Shown: positions 1-6,530, numbered from the stretch's first letter. The stretch is DNA of 9,729 bases from CAMBDR01 sp046597185 (GCA_046597185.1 JBKJLF010000817.1:1-9729); one strand, 5' to 3'. Numbers and translations are program-made. Notes: generated from the sequence alone by a model not told the origin.

Positions 1-412
1 AAAGATCAAAACCGCCGACTTGCTTGTTTTTGACTTTGAATAAATTGGTTTGATGCAATAAACTTTCTACCACCTGCTTGCGTTGTTGGGTATCACTTAA
101 ACCTTTGAGCTGCGCGAAATGATCGAGCAAATCAAAGGCCGAGACTTTGGGGTAAAGCCCAAAATCCTGCGGCAGATAGCCAAGCACGCGGCGGATTTGA
201 TCTTTATGGGTTTGAATGTCGAGTGTATCGAGGTAGGCGCTGCCGGAATCGGCGTCTTGCAGCGTGGCGAGGGTGCGCATCAAGGTCGATTTGCCCGCGC
301 CATTGGGGCCGAGCAAACCAAACATGCCGGATGGAATGGTTAAATTAATATTATTTAGCGCTTGCACGCCATTACCGTATTGTTTGGACAGATTTTGAAT
401 GCGTAATTCCAT
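1..412 (-). CDS. ABC transporter ATP-binding protein, N-terminal part (cut by window edge)
   Basis: Cytoplasmic ATPase subunit of an ABC transporter, probably of the ABC-2 export type, which would energise a membrane permease encoded beyond the window. Reading leftwards from ATG at 410-412, 137 codons are present. They begin MELRIQNLSKQYG and carry a Walker A motif GPNGAGKS at about residues 35-42 and a Q-loop GYLPQDFGLYP at about residues 78-88. This Q-loop wording is typical of ABC-2-type ATPases. The C-terminal half (signature, Walker B, H-loop) lies outside the window. Where the signature is expected (VGGF then SGG), the last codons read VGGFDL, which is unusual, but only two residues are visible. 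A TATGAT -10-like box on this strand (478-483) and a 9-bp-arm inverted repeat (442-465) lie upstream. The family call is secure; the substrate cannot be told. Confidence 0.93.
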   Translation of the reverse strand, partial: MELRIQNLSKQYGNGVQALNNINLTIPSGMFGLLGPNGAGKSTLMRTLATLQDADSGSAYLDTLDIQTHKDQIRRVLGYLPQDFGLYPKVSAFDLLDHFAQLKGLSDTQQRKQVVESLLHQTNLFKVKNKQVGGFDL

Positions 413-441
413 GGCTTTTCTTCGGGCAAGGGGGCGTTGTG

Positions 442-465
442 TGGCAAAACCGGGTCGTTTTGCCA
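442..465. promoter_or_regulatory. Perfect 9-bp inverted repeat upstream of the ABC ATPase gene
   Basis: TGGCAAAAC and GTTTTGCCA flank a 6-base spacer, giving a 24-base dyad. It lies 30 bp before the ATPase start codon and just downstream of a TATGAT box on the minus strand (478-483). A 24-bp dyad with a short spacer fits the operator of a dimeric repressor, for example of the TetR class. As RNA it could instead form a 5'-leader hairpin, or terminate the lipoprotein gene upstream. No T-tract follows on either side, which argues against a simple intrinsic terminator. The regulator is unknown. Confidence 0.5.
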
Positions 466-531
466 AGAATGACGCTCATCATAGCCGAAACCCGCCAAAA
501 TTTTACGCGATGGATTGAATTCGGGTAAAAA

Positions 532-554
532 TTGCTTATTTGCTTATTTGCTTG
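532..554. repeat. Short 8-bp direct repeat (TTGCTTAT), about 2.9 copies
   Basis: TTGCTTAT occurs twice in tandem at 532-547, followed by a partial third copy TTGCTTG. It lies in the 164-bp gap between the lipoprotein stop and the ABC ATPase start, 22 bp beyond the lipoprotein stop. No function is apparent; it looks like replication slippage in non-coding DNA. Confidence 0.6.
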
Positions 555-576
555 CTGATTGTTGTGGTGCGGGTAG

Positions 577-819
577 TTATTTGAATTTTAGTAGCTTGTC
601 GCGGTCTTTTTGATAGGAATCATAGCTTTGTTGATAGCGTTTATTGCAGGCGATGCGTTCATCCTGGTTCACCAGTTTTTTGCATTGGTCTTGCGCATCG
701 TTATGCAGGGAGTCATAAGCCAATTCGGCACAGCCGCCCAGGGTGCTGCTGATAGCCACGACCAGTGCCAAAGTGGCGGCCCTTGTCACGTACCGCAGGC
801 GATTGCTGATTTTATTCAT
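577..819 (-). CDS. Small lipoprotein of unknown function (80 aa)
   Basis: Starts MNKISNRLRYV. It has a basic N-region, a hydrophobic stretch at about residues 14-26 (AATLALVVAISST) and the lipobox LGGC with the lipidated cysteine at residue 30. This predicts cleavage by signal peptidase II and anchoring to a membrane. The residue after Cys30 is Ala, not Asp, so outer-membrane sorting by Lol is plausible. The mature part is only about 51 residues, polar and rich in Lys, Asp, Gln and Tyr, with two further cysteines (residues 46 and 58) that could form a disulfide. It ends in a charged, probably helical tail. An AAAGAG Shine-Dalgarno-like stretch precedes the ATG. It is transcribed divergently from the yegD-like gene across 61 bp. 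I do not recognise the family; the lipoprotein call rests on the lipobox. Confidence 0.82.
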   Translation of the reverse strand: MNKISNRLRYVTRAATLALVVAISSTLGGCAELAYDSLHNDAQDQCKKLVNQDERIACNKRYQQSYDSYQKDRDKLLKFK

Positions 820-845
820 TTTTTCGCTCTTTCGTTAAAGAAATC

Positions 846-875
846 TGTTACAATTTGGCCCCTTCAAAGAAAGGG
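846..875 (+). promoter_or_regulatory. Extended -10 promoter and ribosome binding site of the yegD-like gene
   Basis: TGtTACAAT (846-854) is an extended -10 element with no convincing -35 box. Transcription would start near 861. A purine-rich ribosome binding site AAAGGG (870-875) precedes the ATG at 881 by five bases, leaving a leader of about 20 bases. The 61-bp divergent region must also hold the lipoprotein promoter, so the two may be co-regulated. Confidence 0.5.
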
Positions 876-880
876 CGTTT

Positions 881-2131
881 ATGACTCAAGCATGTGGTGT
901 TGATTTTGGAACCTCGAATTCTACCGTAGGCTGGAGCGGCTCGGGTCAAGTTTGTTTGCTTGATCTGGAAGAGTCCAAACCTACGCTACCCTCGGTCGTG
1001 TTTTTTAACGCCGAAGACGATGAAATCAGTTATGGTCGCGCCGCTTTGGCGCAATATTTGGCGGGGTATGAAGGGCGCTTGATGCGTTCCTTAAAAAGTC
1101 TGCTGGGCACCAGCCTGATTGATGGGCAAACCGAAGTGGCTGGGCGCGCGCTACCGTTTCGCATGTTGCTGGCGCATTTTATTGGCGAATTGAAACGCCG
1201 CGCTGAACGTGCTGCTGGGCGCGAATTTGATTCTGCGGTGCTTGGGCGGCCGGTATTTTTTATCGATGACAGCGCCAGTAACGACCAAAAAGCCCAGGCT
1301 ACCCTGGCCGAGGTGGCTCGTGCTGTTGGTTTCAAACATATTGAATTTCAATACGAGCCGATTGCCGCCGCGTTTGATTACGAAGCCCAAATCAGCCGCG
1401 AAGAATTGGTCTTGATTGTCGATATCGGTGGCGGCACGTCTGACTTTTCTTTGGTGCGGTTAGGGCCTGAGCGTGCCAAAAAGGCCGAGCGGCGCGACGA
1501 TATTTTGGCCACGGGCGGCGTGCATATCGGAGGTACTGACTTTGACAAATACCTGAGTTTAAGCGCCGTCATGCCTTTGTTGGGTTATGGCAGCTTGCTC
1601 AATAATAATAGTGCGATTCCATCGAGCTACTACTTCAATTTGGCGACCTGGCATACCATTAATCAGGTTTACACCAAAAAAGTATGGAATGAGTTGGCCG
1701 ACGTGGTGCGTGATGCGCGTGAGCCCGCCAAATTGGTGCGCTTGCAAAACCTGATTGATGAGCGCGCCGGGCATTGGTTGGCGATTCAGGTGGAAGCGGG
1801 CAAGATTGGTTTATCGAACACAGCCAACGTGATGCTGGAATTGGATCGGCTGAGTCCTGCCACCTCGCTGCAATTGGAACGTGCCGGGTTTGAAGCAGCC
1901 ATTGCGCACCTGATTGGCAACATCGAACAAACCGTGGGTAAATTGTTGGCAGATGCCAGTATTGGGGCGCAGGCGGTGGATACGGTGTTTTTTACGGGTG
2001 GCTCCAGTGGCGTGCAAATGCTGCGTGAGCGTATTGGTGCGCTGCTGCCGCAGGCGCGCAAGGTGGAAGGGGATTTGTTTGGCAGTATTGGGATTGGGCT
2101 GGCGTTGGATGCGCGGCGTAAGTTTGGCTGA
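881..2131 (+). CDS. yegD: YegD-like Hsp70-family protein (actin-fold ATPase domain only)
   Basis: A 416-residue Hsp70-family protein made only of the nucleotide-binding domain, without the peptide-binding domain and lid of DnaK. ATP motifs are visible in order: phosphate-1 loop GVDFGTSNSTVG (residues 6-17), the YEPIAAAFDYEA segment (158-169), phosphate-2 loop VDIGGGTSDFSL (180-191), IGGTDFD (216-222), and the adenosine loop TGGSSG (372-377) followed by GSIGIGLA near the end. RSLKSLLGTS, GRPVFFI and DVVRDAREPAKL match E. coli YegD closely (compared from memory; YegD is about 450 aa). The role of YegD is poorly defined. ATP binding is strongly implied, while classical chaperone activity is doubtful without a substrate domain. 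The start is supported by a good ribosome binding site and an extended -10 promoter. The neighbours give no functional clue. Confidence 0.92.
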   Translation: MTQACGVDFGTSNSTVGWSGSGQVCLLDLEESKPTLPSVVFFNAEDDEISYGRAALAQYLAGYEGRLMRSLKSLLGTSLIDGQTEVAGRALPFRMLLAHFIGELKRRAERAAGREFDSAVLGRPVFFIDDSASNDQKAQATLAEVARAVGFKHIEFQYEPIAAAFDYEAQISREELVLIVDIGGGTSDFSLVRLGPERAKKAERRDDILATGGVHIGGTDFDKYLSLSAVMPLLGYGSLLNNNSAIPSSYYFNLATWHTINQVYTKKVWNELADVVRDAREPAKLVRLQNLIDERAGHWLAIQVEAGKIGLSNTANVMLELDRLSPATSLQLERAGFEAAIAHLIGNIEQTVGKLLADASIGAQAVDTVFFTGGSSGVQMLRERIGALLPQARKVEGDLFGSIGIGLALDARRKFG

Positions 2132-2144
2132 TTGTTCGTCCATT

Positions 2145-2175
2145 GCGCGAGACGGTAATGCCTGCCGCCTCGCGC
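2145..2175. terminator. Hairpin after the yegD-like gene (possible terminator)
   Basis: GCGCGAG at 2145-2151 pairs with CTCGCGC at 2169-2175. Inside, CGG pairs with CCG after one A/C mismatch, leaving a 9-base loop. The stem is strong and starts 13 bases after the yegD-like stop codon. On the plus strand it is followed by CAGCCTTATTT, a weak U-rich tail. It sits between convergent units and could serve either direction. Confidence 0.45.
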
Positions 2176-2184
2176 CAGCCTTAT

Positions 2185-2250
2185 TTACTGGGTATTTACT
2201 GGGTACTTACTGGGTACTTACTGGGTACTTACTGGGTATTTACTGGGTTT
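2185..2250. repeat. 11-bp tandem repeat, six copies
   Basis: Six contiguous units TTACTGGGTAT or TTACTGGGTAC occupy 2185-2250; the last is TTACTGGGTTT. On the minus strand the last unit contains the end of the CBM6 reading frame (Lys-Thr-Gln-stop), so the array looks like an expansion of that gene's terminal codons and stop into the downstream DNA. Because 11 is not a multiple of 3, and each unit carries TAA on the minus strand, the array supplies stop codons in all three frames. It lies between two convergent transcription units. Confidence 0.95.
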
Positions 2251-3145
2251 TAGTAATCCGGAACCAGTTCAAATTCCACCCACCACCCGTGGCTTTGATG
2301 CCAAACTTGTGGCTGCCAGCGCTCAGATTGACGCTATGTTTGATGGTGCTCCAGGTTTGCCAGCCACCCGTAGCAGGAATGCTAATGGTGCCATACAAGG
2401 GCGCGCCGCCTGCTTCTTCGAGCTGCAAACTGCCGCCGCCGTTCTGGCTGGCAACCCGGTATTCCACCGTGTACACGCCCGTGCTCGGAATCGTCACCGC
2501 CGGATACGACATCCAATCGCCCGCATCAATATAGCCCACATTCAAACCGCCGCCAGCATCGCGGGTGTTTTCGGTTTGCACGCCTTGCATCACCAAATAA
2601 CTTTCACCCTGAATGGTGGCCTGTATTGCTGGCGACCCGATACGACACGTTATAAGTGCCTGCTGTTTTGACATCGACGCTATAGTTAAGCCAGTCACCG
2701 CTGTCAATATAAGCAACATTTCGACCACCACCCGCATCCGACGTATTTTCCAGTTGCACCCCGGACATTTGGCAATACGCTTCTGCTTCGATTACGCCCG
2801 ACAAGCTGACCGTACTGCAAGGTGGTGGCGGTGTGGTGCCACCCCAGCCGCGTACAATGTCACGCGCCAGCGCGCCGGAGGCAGTCAATTGCGCACTGCC
2901 CCAGCCACCATGCCATTGGCACCGATATGTAAGGCAGACGCCCCTTCGCTCTTGTCATTGAGTGCCCAGTTGGCATTGCTGATACCATTCTTTTTCATGA
3001 AATCCACCCAGGCCCAGGTTTCGGCCGCATTGACGGCACCATCACCGGAGGCATCGACCGAACCCTATTCCGTAACAAATAAAGCGGCGTTATTGTTGAG
3101 CGCGGTTTGCGCCTTGTCGCGCAGCGATTGTTTGTGGGTGCCTGC
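2240..3145 (-). pseudogene. Decayed cellulase: GH5 endoglucanase C-terminus with two CBM6 domains
   Basis: The remnant begins near 3145 with a segment typical of the end of a GH5 catalytic domain (AGTHKQSLRDKAQTALNN, then LFVTE). In intact relatives the last part reads TEWG, whose Glu is the catalytic nucleophile. Here the Trp codon is amber TAG (3065-3067), directly after the Glu codon (3068-3070). The frame continues through WALNDKSEGASALHIGANGM, then loses one base near 2908. The next frame carries LTASGALARDIVRGW, a proline linker (TTPPPP) and the first CBM6 domain. That domain is cut off after SYRVASN around 2612-2630 and joined out of frame to a second, intact CBM6 domain (GESYLVM to NWFRITKTQ, stop 2240-2242). 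The signal peptide and most of the GH5 barrel are missing. An intact form would be a secreted enzyme cutting beta-1,4-glucan, with CBM6 binding glucan or xylan. Four lesions make it a pseudogene; a sequencing error could explain one, hardly all. Confidence 0.88.
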
Positions 3146-3163
3146 ATTCCGGTTATATTTTTA

Positions 3164-3180
3164 TGTGATGCAAATCATGA
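3164..3180. promoter_or_regulatory. CRP/FNR-like dyad in the cellulase leader
   Basis: TGATGCAAATCA (3166-3177) is a dyad with TGAT and ATCA arms around four bases, the geometry of FNR-type sites. With flanking TG it also resembles a CRP site (TGTGA, six bases, TCA). It lies about 60 bp downstream of the predicted transcription start of the cellulase remnant and about 20 bp upstream of its first recognisable codon, an unusual place for an activator. It may be a chance match or belong to the deleted arrangement. Confidence 0.25.
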
Positions 3181-3243
3181 TCAAAATATTCAGTCTTCAA
3201 CCGATTTTTGAATGCATTTTACCATTGATATGGTGCGGGCTTA

Positions 3244-3272
3244 ATTATGGAATCGATTCCAAAGGCTGTCAA
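3244..3272 (-). promoter_or_regulatory. Sigma-70-type promoter with embedded LacI-family-like operator
   Basis: On the minus strand TTGACA (3267-3272, a perfect -35 box) is separated by exactly 17 bases from CATAAT (3244-3249, one mismatch to the -10 consensus). The perfect 14-bp palindrome TGGAATCGATTCCA (3248-3261) fills most of the spacer and touches the -10 box. A central CG flanked by TGGnA and TnCCA is the pattern of LacI-family operators, including those of cellulase regulators of the CelR type. Binding there would block RNA polymerase. It points at the GH5-CBM6 remnant, whose homology starts about 100 bp downstream. This is most simply the original, substrate-inducible cellulase promoter, kept after the 5' part of the gene was deleted. 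Confidence 0.72.
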
Positions 3273-3330
3273 GCTGTTTGATCATTATTTGTGTGATTTT
3301 TTGATCGCTGGAGTGATATCAGGGCGGCTA

Positions 3331-3379
3331 ACAGGTTTCCCACTCCGCCGTATTTAACGAAGGGGTGGGTGGAACCTGT
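3331..3379. terminator. Imperfect inverted repeat after the DUF4214 surface-protein gene
   Basis: ACAGGTTTCCCACTCC (3331-3346) is nearly complementary to GGGGTGGGTGGAACCTGT (3362-3379): a perfect 7-bp outer stem (ACAGGTT / AACCTGT), then a GC-rich inner stem with small bulges around a loop of about 15 bases. It starts 22 bp beyond the stop codon of the minus-strand surface-protein gene, where a transcription end is expected. No T-tract follows on that strand, so Rho-independent termination is uncertain; it may mainly protect the mRNA 3' end. Confidence 0.4.
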
Positions 3380-3401
3380 GCTATTGAGATGGTAGGCGTT
3401 G

Positions 3402-6374
3402 TCAGACCAACGTAATGAAGTTTTCGCCAAAGAAGGTGGCATGGCTTAAATCGAACAGTCCAACCAGTCGCACGGCACCATCAACCCCGGATATAAATGT
3501 ATTGCTGCCGGAATGTCGGCTCTCGATCAAATAGGTAGACCCTGAGAATTGGAACCAGGCAAATGCGCCATCGGTGCTGCTGCCATGTGCTTGTTTGATT
3601 GCTGCATCGGCATAATCCTGAAGGGTCGCGCTGCTGCTGCTTAATGTTACTTTGGTCGGGGCAAAGGATTCCGTGCCCAGATTATCGAATGCCACAGTTA
3701 GCCCGGCATGGGGGTCAAGAATGGTGTTAATGCTTGTTAGGGTCTCGCTGGCATGGACAATGGTAACGCTGTCATTACCTTTGCCAACCGTGATGAGATT
3801 AGCGTTCCCGTTAACGGTTACCAAGTCTGATCCGTCACCGCCAACATATTCAATGGTTTGCGTGCCGAATGATAAATCGACATTGTTGGTGGCGCTTGAT
3901 TGTGTGCTGCCAAACACGTAGACCAAGCCAGTGCCACCAGTGAAGGAGAGGCCCCCTGCAGTCACGCCTCGTGCATCGACATAATTCAAACTGCGATCGG
4001 TTTCGATCAAATTCACACCCCGGTTGCCCGACAAAGTGAGTATGGCTAAAGACGGCGCTTTTAAAGAGAGCGTATCGTATCCGACGTTGGGCGCAGCGCT
4101 ACTATAGGACAGGTTGATCGAGGCTTTTTCAACATTCCCAAGCGTGATGCCGCCAGCGGCATAATCGGTTGTGCTGCCTGTGGTGTTGCTTAATGCCAGG
4201 CTGATGGTATTAAATTTGCCCGGGGTATGTGCTATTTCAGTAAATGAATAGGTATTGCCACCTGGCAGTAGATTAATATGGCTACCATTGACCAAATTTT
4301 TGACGGTATAGCTTCCAATATTGTCGAACGAGACCTCCTGGATGGCCCCAACTTTCGCTGCATCCAGAGTTTGCCCGGTCAGGGGGCCAAGAATGTACAG
4401 ACTTTCAAAACTGCCGATGTTCGTGTTGTTGCCTGTGGCAATCGTGTTCAGTTGGCTTGCAGTGAGGGTGAGTTTGTCTATGCCGTCGCCACCATCAAGG
4501 AGGCCAGTGGGGACGTTGGTTCCCTGGATGTCCAGCGTATCGTTCCCGGCTCCGAGTGAAATGTTTTGGGTAACGTCATTGGAGGCGGCGACGTAATCGG
4601 TGCCATCGCCACCCACATACGAAGTCTTGGAGCCATCAATGAAGAATGCGATATCCTTGCTGGTTGCACCCTGGGTATTGATACTGGTTATGTTGCTGTC
4701 TGCGAAGGTCGCAAAAATGCGACCCGAACCTGTGAAGTTGAAGTTTTTCAAAGCGGTGCTGCTCGCCAGACTGCCCAGACTGAGCGATCCTGCACCGCTG
4801 ACTGTGACCGTGCTTAAGGCGGTATCTTGCAGGTTACCAAAACTGCTTGAGTGGCCAGACAAGTTACCTGTATTGATGTTGACGCTGGTGTAGGTGTTGG
4901 AGATGTCGAGTTCGCCGCCGAAGTCTTGTAAGTTGAGTTGAAGCGTCGCGCCACCCGGTGCCGGTGCGAGCATGCCAGGGTCGATTTTGACTTTGCCACC
5001 ACCATCGGACAGCGTTAGTGTGGTGAGCGCACTGTCCTGGATGGTGGCATTGTAAAAACCATTGATTGACACCGTGTTGATGCTGCCAGCCTGGGTTTTG
5101 CTGGCGAAATTGGCATCGGTAATGGTGACGTTGCTTTGAATAAAACTTAGCCCACCGACGGTGTTTGAAGCCCTGCCCTGATTGTTGACGCTGACGATTT
5201 GAGTCGCGCTTGAACCAGTAATGGTTTCAATGCCGCCAGTGATAGTTCGTGCAATATTATTGGCGTTGGTATAGTCTTGCGTTACATAAATATTCGCACC
5301 GCCTTTGACGTTGATCGCATTGCCGCCCAGCGTGCTGGTGTTATGAATAGTCACATCGCCAGTTGGCGAGGTGGTATTGCCGACGCTGATGCTGCCCGTG
5401 CCAGCGGATTCGGTACTGTTGATGGTTACCTTGTTGCCGCCATCCACGGTAATGGAACCCAGGTTGATTTTCGTCGTCAATGCGCTGTTGGCACTGGCTG
5501 GCGCTTGTACCACCGTGTTGCCGACGCTGTTCAAATTTAATTGCTTTAAGCCAGTCCAGGTATGGCTGTCAACATTGGCGCTATTGTCAGCATTGATGTT
5601 GGCGCTCTGGATATTGCTGACGTTGATGCCGCCGCCCAGAACCAGGGCGGTTTGGGTGGTGGAGGTCAGGTTCAGGATGTTGTAGCCCAAGCCGCCGTTG
5701 ATCACATCGCCCACATTCAAGGTTTGGCTGGTGCCACTTGAATTGGCATTGAATGTATCATCGCCGCCGAATGGGGTTTCCGTTGTTGGTACAACATTAT
5801 CCAACCCGGTCGTGAGGGTTGAGGCTTGCGGCGCGTAAGAGGAAGATACTAAGAGTGAGAAGGTAGTTTGCAGGTTTTCGGTTTGGGTTGCCAGCGTCAG
5901 GCTGGCGGCGTCTTTAATGCTGGTGATAAAGTTTTTTGCCACTTGCGCCGGGCCAGTACCTTTGTAGAAAGGCGCGTCATCGGGTGAAAAGTTGGCGGTA
6001 AAAACCAGCGCGCCGCTGACTTTGGCATTATATGCGTCCAGATCCGTACCTTGCGCACCCTTGGATACTTGCGTGACCACATTGTCGATCGTAATGGCTT
6101 TTTTATCAAGTAAATTTGACCAATAAATAACACCGCCTTCTTCTGCTGCCCGGCCAAACAGGTTTAAATAAACTTGGTTGACGATTTCGGCATTGGTTAA
6201 ATTGGCGAAACTGGCAATATACTCGGCAGACTTGGCAAACTCAGCACTGATGCTGCTGGTATCGCCCTTGTTGGTATTGACGATGTTTTCCCAGTAAATG
6301 AGGCCGCCGACATCGGCAGGGCGGTTGAAATAAGCTATATATAATTGCTGCACCGCTTGTGCATTGACACCCAT
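3402..6374 (-). CDS. DUF4214-containing RTX/S-layer-like surface protein (990 aa), probable type I secretion substrate
   Basis: A large acidic protein rich in Ser, Thr, Asn and Gly, with no cysteine and no N-terminal signal peptide, as usual for proteins exported by type I secretion. Two DUF4214 repeats occupy about residues 6-95 (VQQLYIAYFNRPADVGGLIYW and QVYLNLFGRAAEEGGVIYW), a domain common at the N-terminus of betaproteobacterial S-layer and RTX-like proteins. From about 200 (GGDDTFNAN) a long beta-strand-repeat region follows, with calcium-binding RTX-like motifs GGDGTDYV (about 588), GAGNDTLDI (607), GGDGID (626), GGDGSDLV (843) and GKGNDSV (863). The last 60 residues (AWFQFSGSTYLIE to FDLSHATFF) resemble the C-terminal targeting region of type I secreted surface proteins. 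GGAG lies 6-7 bases before the ATG. No HlyB/HlyD/TolC-type genes are in the window. The job is probably surface layer or adhesion; which of the two cannot be told. A small ORF and ridA precede it on the same strand. Confidence 0.85.
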   Translation of the reverse strand: MGVNAQAVQQLYIAYFNRPADVGGLIYWENIVNTNKGDTSSISAEFAKSAEYIASFANLTNAEIVNQVYLNLFGRAAEEGGVIYWSNLLDKKAITIDNVVTQVSKGAQGTDLDAYNAKVSGALVFTANFSPDDAPFYKGTGPAQVAKNFITSIKDAASLTLATQTENLQTTFSLLVSSSYAPQASTLTTGLDNVVPTTETPFGGDDTFNANSSGTSQTLNVGDVINGGLGYNILNLTSTTQTALVLGGGINVSNIQSANINADNSANVDSHTWTGLKQLNLNSVGNTVVQAPASANSALTTKINLGSITVDGGNKVTINSTESAGTGSISVGNTTSPTGDVTIHNTSTLGGNAINVKGGANIYVTQDYTNANNIARTITGGIETITGSSATQIVSVNNQGRASNTVGGLSFIQSNVTITDANFASKTQAGSINTVSINGFYNATIQDSALTTLTLSDGGGKVKIDPGMLAPAPGGATLQLNLQDFGGELDISNTYTSVNINTGNLSGHSSSFGNLQDTALSTVTVSGAGSLSLGSLASSTALKNFNFTGSGRIFATFADSNITSINTQGATSKDIAFFIDGSKTSYVGGDGTDYVAASNDVTQNISLGAGNDTLDIQGTNVPTGLLDGGDGIDKLTLTASQLNTIATGNNTNIGSFESLYILGPLTGQTLDAAKVGAIQEVSFDNIGSYTVKNLVNGSHINLLPGGNTYSFTEIAHTPGKFNTISLALSNTTGSTTDYAAGGITLGNVEKASINLSYSSAAPNVGYDTLSLKAPSLAILTLSGNRGVNLIETDRSLNYVDARGVTAGGLSFTGGTGLVYVFGSTQSSATNNVDLSFGTQTIEYVGGDGSDLVTVNGNANLITVGKGNDSVTIVHASETLTSINTILDPHAGLTVAFDNLGTESFAPTKVTLSSSSATLQDYADAAIKQAHGSSTDGAFAWFQFSGSTYLIESRHSGSNTFISGVDGAVRLVGLFDLSHATFFGENFITLV

Positions 6375-6401
6375 TTTATGCTCCGATAAAAATATTCTGA
6401 T

Positions 6402-6530
6402 TTACTTGGAAAATATGCGCTCAGCTTGTGCCTCATTTTGCAGCGCATTTTGTAGTATACCCAGTTGTTGCATCGAAATGCCGATCAGGATGCGGGAAAT
6501 TGCTTGTTTTTTCGCATTTTGTGGGTTCAT
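6402..6530 (-). CDS. Small ORF (42 aa) overlapping the ridA stop codon
   Basis: The ATG (6528-6530) overlaps the TGA of the ridA-family gene (6527-6529) as ATGA, the arrangement typical of translational coupling. No separate ribosome binding site is visible, consistent with re-initiation. The product begins MNPQNAKKQAISRIL and ends QAERIFSK. It is mixed-charge and Gln/Ala/Ile-rich, has no cysteine, and looks like one long amphipathic helix (about residues 5-40), so it could bind a protein or membrane. Its stop is 27 bp before the start codon of the 990-residue surface protein. I do not recognise the sequence. Chance is possible at this length, but the exact overlap and the position between two same-strand genes raise the odds. 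Confidence 0.45.
   Translation of the reverse strand: MNPQNAKKQAISRILIGISMQQLGILQNALQNEAQAERIFSK

Noticed and set aside
119..343. Plus-strand 74-residue ORF
   Set aside because: It is the antisense of the ABC ATPase Walker A and Q-loop region; the minus frame is clearly the coding one.
2185..2250. CRISPR array
   Set aside because: The units are 11 bp and contiguous, with no spacers.
1914..2534. A 206-residue plus-strand ORF with a hydrophobic GYLLGTYWVL segment
   Set aside because: It overlaps the end of the yegD-like gene in another frame, crosses the 11-bp repeat (which creates the hydrophobic pattern), and is antisense to the CBM6 remnant.
2240..2737. A 165-residue ORF with ATG at 2737 as an independent CBM6 protein
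   Set aside because: Its first 40 or so residues are an out-of-frame reading of the first CBM6 domain; only the part from about 2612 down is genuine CBM6 sequence, so it is a piece of the pseudogene.
2613..3281. A 222-residue plus-strand ORF opposite the cellulase remnant
   Set aside because: No recognisable motif; the minus strand explains the sequence as GH5 and CBM6.
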